11,617 nt of DNA from Thermoplasmata archaeon. Lineage in GTDB: Archaea; Thermoplasmatota; Thermoplasmata; Lutacidiplasmatales; UBA184. Positions within the stretch are counted from its first letter, which is position 1, and each line of letters opens with the position of its first letter. Below, piece after piece: positions 7,462 through 11,617 of this stretch. Where the stretch lies: contig JASHVI010000117.1 in assembly GCA_030039525.1 (NCBI GenBank), positions 1-11,617 of the forward strand, written 5' to 3'. The notes under the pieces were generated by a model, which made no database searches, was not told where the DNA came from, and was given only the letters and a program-made list of their open reading frames with translations. The position numbers were made by a program, and so were the translations under genes.

Positions 7462-7504
7462 GCTCCGAGCGCGAGCTGGTTCCCACCTGCTCGCAGCTCG
7501 GAGC
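7462..7504. terminator. Long hairpin between convergent genes, possible bidirectional terminator
   Basis: Nested arms: GCTCCGAGC (7462-7470) with GCTCGGAGC (7496-7504), GCGAGC (7471-7476) with GCTCGC (7489-7494) and GGT (7478-7480) with ACC (7485-7487). Only one bulged A (7495) and one T/T mismatch interrupt about 18 base pairs, and the loop is TCCC. It begins 18 nt after the stop of the 6674-7444 gene, in the 262-bp gap between two convergent genes. Archaeal termination usually relies on U-runs, and none follows, so mRNA 3'-end protection or a small structured RNA are alternatives. The rest of the gap (7505-7706) shows no gene that I can support. Confidence 0.4.
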
Positions 7505-7706
7505 TTCTGGGGGCGGGCGAACGCTCCGCTCCGGCGAAACGGCGCTCCCCGGGTCGCTGACGGGGATCGGACGAGCTCCACGGGGCGCCGTGCCGGACCC
7601 CTCGGACGAGACGTTGATGCGGTCGCCTTAGCAGAGCGCGAACTCGATCGCGTCGGCTGGGCCGCCGGGCCACAGTTGTCGGTCCGGCGAGGGGCTCGAT
7701 GACCGG

Positions 7707-9653
7707 CTACTGGCGCTGTCGACGGCGCCGAAGTAACAGGACCGCGACGGCCGCAACGATCACGACGAGCGTCGCCCCGACGATCGCCAGCCCCTCGAGC
7801 GGAAGGCCGCTCTGCGTTGAGGAGGGCTTCGTCGAGGAGGACGAAGGCCCGACCACGACCGTGAGGTTCGCGGTGGTGCTCCCGACGACTCTGTCCACTA
7901 CGGTGAGGTTCACCCGATAGCTGCCCGGGTCGTTCCAGATCACGCGTAGGGTACAGTTGTACGGGGCTTCCCCTGCCGGCGACCAAGCGCAGGTGTACGA
8001 CCCGGAGCCTCCGGTAACGGTGGCCGATAGATCCACGACCTCTCCGGCCACGGGATGAATCGGCGACGGGGAACTGATCCCCGCTACGAGCGGGTCATAG
8101 ATCGACAGGACCGCGCGCACCTCGATGGTCCGGGAGTCGTGGACGGCATCCACCACGGTAACGGTCGGGGTGTAGTTGCCCGGTTCGGGGTATCCGTAGG
8201 TCACGTCCGCTCCCTCGGCCGACTGCCCGTTCCCGAATTTCCAGCTCACCGAGTACGGGCCACCTGCGCCTCCGGAGGGGGTGGCGTTCCAATAGAGCTG
8301 CTGCCCAGTCAGAGCCCAGGACCCCACCAGGCCGCTCACGTTCGCCTCCAAGGGCGAGACATGGACCGTCACCGCTCCAACCGCGTAACCGCCGTACGAA
8401 TCCACCGCGACCACGGTGACATTGATGGTCCCGTTCGCGGGCGCCGGGAAGTCATAATCCAGTTCCGAGCCCGCGGACATCATCGTGCCGTTGCCGAGGT
8501 TCCACGAGTACGACGTCGAACCGCTTCCTCCGGTGACGTTGGCGGAAAGCGCCACGGAGGTTCCGGGAGCGAACTCTGTGCGGTTCGCCGCGGCGGTGAC
8601 GCTGAGCTCCTTCGCAACGCCGACCTCGATCTCCCCGACGCCTCCGCCGGACGAATCCGAGACCTCGGCGCCCTCGAAATAGTACCCCGGAGCGCTGTAC
8701 ACCGTCGCGGCAGTTTCGCCGTATCCGTTCACCGGGGTGCTCGATCCCGTCGCGTTGAACCAAGTCACGTTGTAGGGGGGCGTGCCGCCCGAGCCGAGCA
8801 GGGTGAAGACGGTCTGCTGGCCGGCGTCGCAGAAGCCCGTGTCGAACAATGTGCCGCCGGTGGATTCGCCCGTCCCGTTGTCCCAAACCACTGGGTTCGA
8901 CCACGTCGAAACATTAGCTCCGCCAGCCAGTGGGGGTCCGGCCTCGACCTGGTCGACGGTCTGAATCGCGAAGGAGTAATCGGTTTGCGGAAGGAAGTCC
9001 GTGACGGTGGTGGTCGTGTTGTCCACCGAGTTGGGCAGGCACGCGCCGCCCTCGTAAGAATTGTTGACACTCACAACGAGTTGGTAGCAATGGAACCCGA
9101 TCAACCCCCCATACGTCGCGTTGTCATTCCACGAGAAGTCGAGCCTGCTGGCCGAGGCCTGCGTGTATTGTAAGTCCGCCACCGTCGGCAGCGTCACGGT
9201 CACAATGTTCGAGACCACCGGTGGCCCCGTGGTGTTGTGGACTATCACCCGGAACTCGGTCGTCGCGCCTGGCGCTAGCCGGTCGATCACGGCCTCGGTA
9301 GTCGTCGGGTCGTTGATCAGGCGCACCGGGTACCAAGGCCCACTCGCCCCGGAGTAAGAAGCGTCGACCTCGTAGTACTCGAACGTGCTGGCAGGGACCC
9401 CGCCCCAGACCAGACCGACATCGCTCGGATCGCGGTCGCTCGCGGCCAAATGCTCCCCTAGAAGGGTCGTCGGCTGGCTCACCGAACGGAGGAGGGCCTG
9501 AGGGATCGCGTGGAACGACGCCTGAACGGGCGTTGCCGTAGGACTGGCGGAAGAGCGGGCGACGGGGGCTGTCGTGCCGAGGGAAGGGGCGAGAAGAATG
9601 GCCACTAGGATCGCGACTGCCACGGAAGGCGCCGCAGCTCTAAGGGGCCGCAC
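7707..9653 (-). CDS. Surface protein with two FnIII-like and four PKD-like domains and C-terminal anchor
   Basis: A 648-residue protein, GTG 9653 to TAG 7707-7709. GTG is the only usual start between the upstream in-frame stop at 9702-9704 and the signal peptide. Residues 10-29 are the signal. Residues about 60-157 and 158-255 look like fibronectin-III domains ('RLAPGATTEFRVIVHN' and 'FLPQTDYSFAIQTVD' are typical late-strand segments). Four PKD-like domains follow at about 265-347, 349-433, 434-517 and 520-602, marked by VTGGSGSTSYSWNLGNG, SVSWKFGNG and VTGGSGSYTCAWSP. C189/C205 and C555/C567 could form disulfides. A Ser/Thr linker (603-616) leads to a membrane helix (618-641) and the tail RRRRQRQ. 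It is probably a cell-surface adhesin or S-layer-associated protein, with no enzyme domain visible. Codon use is less G/C-ending than in the beta-helix gene, so it may differ in age or origin. Confidence 0.9.
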   Translation of the reverse strand: MRPLRAAAPSVAVAILVAILLAPSLGTTAPVARSSASPTATPVQASFHAIPQALLRSVSQPTTLLGEHLAASDRDPSDVGLVWGGVPASTFEYYEVDASYSGASGPWYPVRLINDPTTTEAVIDRLAPGATTEFRVIVHNTTGPPVVSNIVTVTLPTVADLQYTQASASRLDFSWNDNATYGGLIGFHCYQLVVSVNNSYEGGACLPNSVDNTTTTVTDFLPQTDYSFAIQTVDQVEAGPPLAGGANVSTWSNPVVWDNGTGESTGGTLFDTGFCDAGQQTVFTLLGSGGTPPYNVTWFNATGSSTPVNGYGETAATVYSAPGYYFEGAEVSDSSGGGVGEIEVGVAKELSVTAAANRTEFAPGTSVALSANVTGGSGSTSYSWNLGNGTMMSAGSELDYDFPAPANGTINVTVVAVDSYGGYAVGAVTVHVSPLEANVSGLVGSWALTGQQLYWNATPSGGAGGPYSVSWKFGNGQSAEGADVTYGYPEPGNYTPTVTVVDAVHDSRTIEVRAVLSIYDPLVAGISSPSPIHPVAGEVVDLSATVTGGSGSYTCAWSPAGEAPYNCTLRVIWNDPGSYRVNLTVVDRVVGSTTANLTVVVGPSSSSTKPSSTQSGLPLEGLAIVGATLVVIVAAVAVLLLRRRRQRQ

Positions 9654-9673
9654 AGCGTGAGGAAATGGCTCGC

Positions 9674-9706
9674 GAGAAAAGGGTTTCGATTCGCGACCGA
9701 TTTAGA
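9674..9706 (-). promoter_or_regulatory. Candidate promoter for the PKD protein gene
   Basis: This A/T-rich patch contrasts with its surroundings. On the minus strand it holds TCTAAAT (9706-9700), about 50 nt upstream of GTG 9653, and CCCTTTTCTC (9683-9674), about 26 nt upstream. The first would give a short leader of about 24 nt without a Shine-Dalgarno motif; the second would give leaderless transcription. I cannot choose between them. Confidence 0.3.
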
Positions 9707-9719
9707 CACGAAGTATTGT

Positions 9720-10115
9720 AATCGAAAGCGAGTCCAGCACTTGGCAACGCTTGCAGGTGATCGCATCGCGAGACCCTGATGTCGCAGCTGTCGAGGTAGA
9801 GGCTCTCGATTCTCGCGCAGGAATCGATGGCCGAGGCGGTAGCCTACCGCCCGGAGCAGCCTTTGGGGGAAATCCTCGAACCGTAGCTACTGGTCGCGGA
9901 CCCGGGACTCGATCGGTCCCGGTCGACCCTCGCTCGCGTGGAGGAGCTTGAGGGCGACCCATTCGTTCTAAAGGAGCATCCCCACACCCCCCTCGAGGAC
10001 GCGGAACGCCGCGGAGCGGCTCGATCGACCGAGTGCGCTCCGGCGTCGTACCCAGGTCCGGGGAGACGTACTCCCATAGGCTGATACCGCGGACGAAGGT
10101 CGGGACGGTGCCGGG
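9720..10115 (-). pseudogene. Possible decayed coding sequence, family not recognised
   Basis: The 505-bp gap 9654-10158 holds no intact gene. On the minus strand, about 10110-10010 reads in one frame as protein-like sequence with mostly G/C-ending codons (VRGISLWEYVSPDLGTTPE). The sense then seems to continue in another frame at about 10000-9765 (FRVLEGGVGMLL, stop, NEWVALKLLHASEGR, then a stop, then LRFEDFPQRLLRAVGYRLG). A frameshift plus two stops would make it a remnant. The alternatives are chance ORF content of GC-rich DNA, or weak plus-strand coding around 9830-10060 (VEELEGDPFVLKEHPH), which also contains a stop. The overlap with the open frame upstream of the 10159 gene is unresolved. 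Confidence is low. Confidence 0.25.
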
Positions 10116-10144
10116 GGGCCGTCGCTCGTGGGCCGAGCCGGCTC

Positions 10145-10152
10145 AGGAGAGG
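10145..10152 (+). promoter_or_regulatory. Shine-Dalgarno AGGAGAGG selecting TTG start at 10159
   Basis: AGGAGAGG lies 6 nt before TTG 10159, the same motif and spacing as before ATG 6674. It favours this TTG over the upstream GTG codons at 10033 and 10108 in the same open frame, neither of which has a comparable motif. Confidence 0.55.
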
Positions 10153-10158
10153 CGGAAA

Positions 10159-11154
10159 TTGGATTGGAACCGTCGCCCAGCTGCCCGCACTCGGCGGAGG
10201 CGGGCGTGGGTCCTCCCATGGATCGCGACCTCGATAGGGGTCCTCCTGCTCGGAGCCCTGCCCCCATCGGGCCTCGGGTCCCCGGTCGCCCAGGCCCTCA
10301 CGGCGCCCTACCCCCTCTCATCGGCGCATTCGGGACGATTCCTAAGCTCGTACTGCGGGGGTACAGGCGGCTCGAAGGTGACGTGGAACTCCACCACCGG
10401 CGTCGCCGCGGGGCGGGCGAGAGCGTCGTTCCGGTCGTGCACGTACGCCGGCCCGGGGACCTACGCCACCGGTCAGGCTACGCTCTCGTCGAACGTGAGC
10501 ATCCCCTTCAAGGTCCCGAAGACCGGCGAGTACAACGTGACGGAAGCGTTCGCCTGGAACGCGACCTCGGCCGAATCGGTCCGTCCGGGAAAGTGCCTCC
10601 CGGCGGCCAACATCCCTGGCGGGTACGACTACAACACGTGCGACTGGTACGTCCAGTGGTACGTCTACGTCGACACGTACCTCTGGGACCTCTCGACCCG
10701 CTCGTTGGCGAGCTCCGTGGACAACGGCTTCTGGGTCAGCAACTATACCGAGGGGTACACCAACAATTACTGCAGCTACGGGACGTGCGGGAGCTCGAAC
10801 GCAACCTACAACGGCACCCGAGCCTACGACTATCGCTACCAGGCCCCCGGCTCGGACTATCAGGACCTCTACGTCCCCGGCGGAACGAACACGGGCAACG
10901 GATCGCTCTGGACGAACTCGACCAGCTGGAACGCCGCGACTCGCACGGGATCGAACTACACTCTGATCCCGACCCAGTCGTACGAGCTTGTCACCAGCGT
11001 CTACTTCCAGGCCTTCGCCGAGTCGTACGGCTACTCGTCGATCTACACGGGGTCGACTCACCTGTACCCGGTCTTCGACCCGAAGGGGTCGGGCCGGACC
11101 TCGGTGAGCGGCTCGGTCATCGTGAGCTCCGTCACGATCGTACGGGTTACCTGA
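10159..11154 (+). CDS. Tyr/Asn-rich six-cysteine secreted protein of unknown family
   Basis: A 331-residue protein from TTG 10159 to TGA 11152-11154. The frame is open back to 10033, but the ribosome-binding site favours TTG. A very basic N-terminus (RRPAARTRRRR, 6-15) precedes a signal or membrane segment at 17-33. The exported part has six cysteines (C66, C94, C146, C161, C205, C210) and an aromatic-rich middle (CDWYVQWYVYVDTYLWD at 161-177). About ten N-glycosylation sequons are present: N77, N112, N126, N134, N195, N214, N218, N247, N253 and N266. There is no C-terminal anchor. It appears all-beta. I do not recognise the family. Shared layout with the 6674-7444 protein suggests a distant relationship: a PYP after the signal, a TTG-x-A-x-(G)-R-A segment before a Cys, and an SSVT ending. 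The Arg-rich N-terminus contains adjacent arginines, but no clear twin-arginine SRRxFLK motif, so Tat export should not be assumed. Confidence 0.8.
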   Translation: MDWNRRPAARTRRRRAWVLPWIATSIGVLLLGALPPSGLGSPVAQALTAPYPLSSAHSGRFLSSYCGGTGGSKVTWNSTTGVAAGRARASFRSCTYAGPGTYATGQATLSSNVSIPFKVPKTGEYNVTEAFAWNATSAESVRPGKCLPAANIPGGYDYNTCDWYVQWYVYVDTYLWDLSTRSLASSVDNGFWVSNYTEGYTNNYCSYGTCGSSNATYNGTRAYDYRYQAPGSDYQDLYVPGGTNTGNGSLWTNSTSWNAATRTGSNYTLIPTQSYELVTSVYFQAFAESYGYSSIYTGSTHLYPVFDPKGSGRTSVSGSVIVSSVTIVRVT

Positions 11155-11467
11155 TCGGCCTCGCAGACGCTTCGGCTTCCGCGCGGGTTGCGGCTCGACC
11201 ACCCGGGTGAGGCCGGCACGGTGGACGTCCCGGGTACCTCGACGGCACGCCTCGGGCCCTTGCGCTTCCCCCTCGGGCCCGACCACGAACGGCCGCACGT
11301 GCGCGGCACGTCTGCTCGTAGTTGGAGACTTCCCACCGTTCTCCCGCCTTTGAGCGCACCCTACTCGATCCGTGATGGGAAGTATGCCCTCTCTCGATGG
11401 TACGTCCCTAGGTCTTCGACCCGTGCGGCACTGAAACGTTATCCTTCCGCCTGGGACCGCCTTGGAG
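11155..11467. other. 313-bp intergenic region with short repeats only
   Basis: I see no gene, tRNA or other known RNA here. There is a 10-base direct repeat CCTCGGGCCC (11250-11259 and 11271-11280), a perfect 10-base palindrome CGCACGTGCG (11294-11303), and an 8-base inverted repeat ACTTCCCA (11328-11335) / TGGGAAGT (11376-11383) spanning 40 bases. Each is short enough to be chance in GC-rich DNA. There is no T-run after the stop of the upstream gene. Confidence 0.4.
11434..11443 (+). promoter_or_regulatory. TATA-like AAACGTTATC upstream of the last gene
   Basis: This A/T-rich element is centred about 24 nt before TTG 11462 and 29 nt before GTG 11468, which fits a leaderless or nearly leaderless start. 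The match to archaeal TATA consensus is moderate. Confidence 0.3.
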
Positions 11468-11617
11468 GTGGCGCCGATCAGTAGCGGGCGGACCCGGCTC
11501 GTTCGGCGCGCCACAGTCGTACTCCTCCTCATCGGCAGTTCGCTGCTCGCGGCGAGTTTCTTCCTGCCATGGTACTCCGTCGCTGGGACGTACTCCACGG
11601 AGTCGTTCTATCCATGG
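11468..11617 (+). CDS. N-terminus of a membrane protein (partial, runs off right edge)
   Basis: Fifty codons are open to the window end. GTG 11468 is the favoured start and TTG 11462 the alternative; an in-frame TGA at 11432-11434 limits the gene upstream. The peptide has a short basic N-terminus (SSGRTRLVRRA), then a hydrophobic helix VVLLLIGSSLLAASFFLPW at about residues 16-34, followed by a polar Tyr/Ser/Thr segment presumably outside the membrane. The helix and the FFLPWYSV exit suggest an integral membrane protein whose first loop is external. Too little is present to name a family. Confidence 0.6.
   Translation, partial: MAPISSGRTRLVRRATVVLLLIGSSLLAASFFLPWYSVAGTYSTESFYPW

Noticed and set aside
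9902..9922. 7-bp inverted repeat CCGGGAC / GTCCCGG
   Set aside because: It is short, lies inside the possibly decayed coding stretch and is within chance expectation for this GC content.
10033..10158. Upstream GTG starts for the six-cysteine secreted protein
   Set aside because: Neither GTG 10033 nor GTG 10108 has a ribosome-binding site like that before TTG 10159, and the extra residues would put a long polar tail before the signal. They cannot be fully excluded.
11155..11467. tRNA or structured RNA in the right-hand spacer
   Set aside because: No GGTTCGAATCC-like T arm or cloverleaf could be built, and the repeats there are too short to be convincing.
10342..11598. Minus-strand open frame of 418 codons
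   Set aside because: It is Arg/Val/Gly-rich without protein character and lies opposite the Tyr/Asn-rich secreted protein, which has a signal segment and a ribosome-binding site.
1..11617. CRISPR arrays, insertion sequences, integrases, toxin-antitoxin or defence genes
   Set aside because: No regularly spaced identical direct repeats, transposase motifs, terminal inverted repeats or defence-type domains were seen in either strand.

Overview
The window reads as high-GC archaeal chromosome, probably an uncultured Thermoplasmatota-type lineage. This is inference, based on four things: surface proteins built from the roughly 76-residue 'FxExGLPxGTxWSVT' module, PKD-type beta-sandwich domains, C-terminal anchors ending in Arg runs, and apparent use of both leaderless promoters and Shine-Dalgarno starts. 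In the clearest genes almost every codon ends in G or C. That opens very long false ORFs in the other frames, so genes were called on protein character and not on ORF length.

Layout. (1) 1-3402, minus strand: the first 1134 codons of a giant secreted protein, with a signal peptide, a NosD/pectate-lyase-like right-handed beta-helix and at least five tandem FxExGLP modules; it runs off the left edge. (2) 3514-4470, minus: an alpha/alpha-toroid protein of the terpene-cyclase/prenyltransferase fold. (3) 4557-6500, plus, divergent from (2): a PstS-like solute-binding protein fused to one FxExGLP module, one PKD domain and a C-terminal membrane anchor. (4) 6674-7444, plus: a small signal-bearing secreted protein of unknown family. 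(5) 7707-9653, minus, convergent with (4): a secreted protein with two fibronectin-III-like and four PKD-like domains and a C-terminal anchor. (6) about 9720-10115, minus: a stretch that looks like decayed coding sequence. (7) 10159-11154, plus: a Tyr/Asn-rich, six-cysteine secreted protein that may be a distant relative of (4). (8) 11468 to the right edge, plus: the N-terminus of a membrane protein.

Five of the seven genes encode exported proteins (the partial eighth-region gene is at least membrane-inserted), so this is a cell-surface cluster: a beta-helix protein, a membrane-tethered ligand-binding receptor, an Ig-like adhesin-type protein and two glycosylatable secreted proteins. No transporter permease or ATPase, transposase, integrase, tRNA, rRNA or CRISPR array is visible. 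Several intergenic regions hold strong inverted repeats: 3452-3476, 6489-6509, 6572-6594 and 7462-7504. I see no proven new system. The best leads are the receptor with altered phosphate-ligand residues, the possible paralogue pair and the decayed gene.
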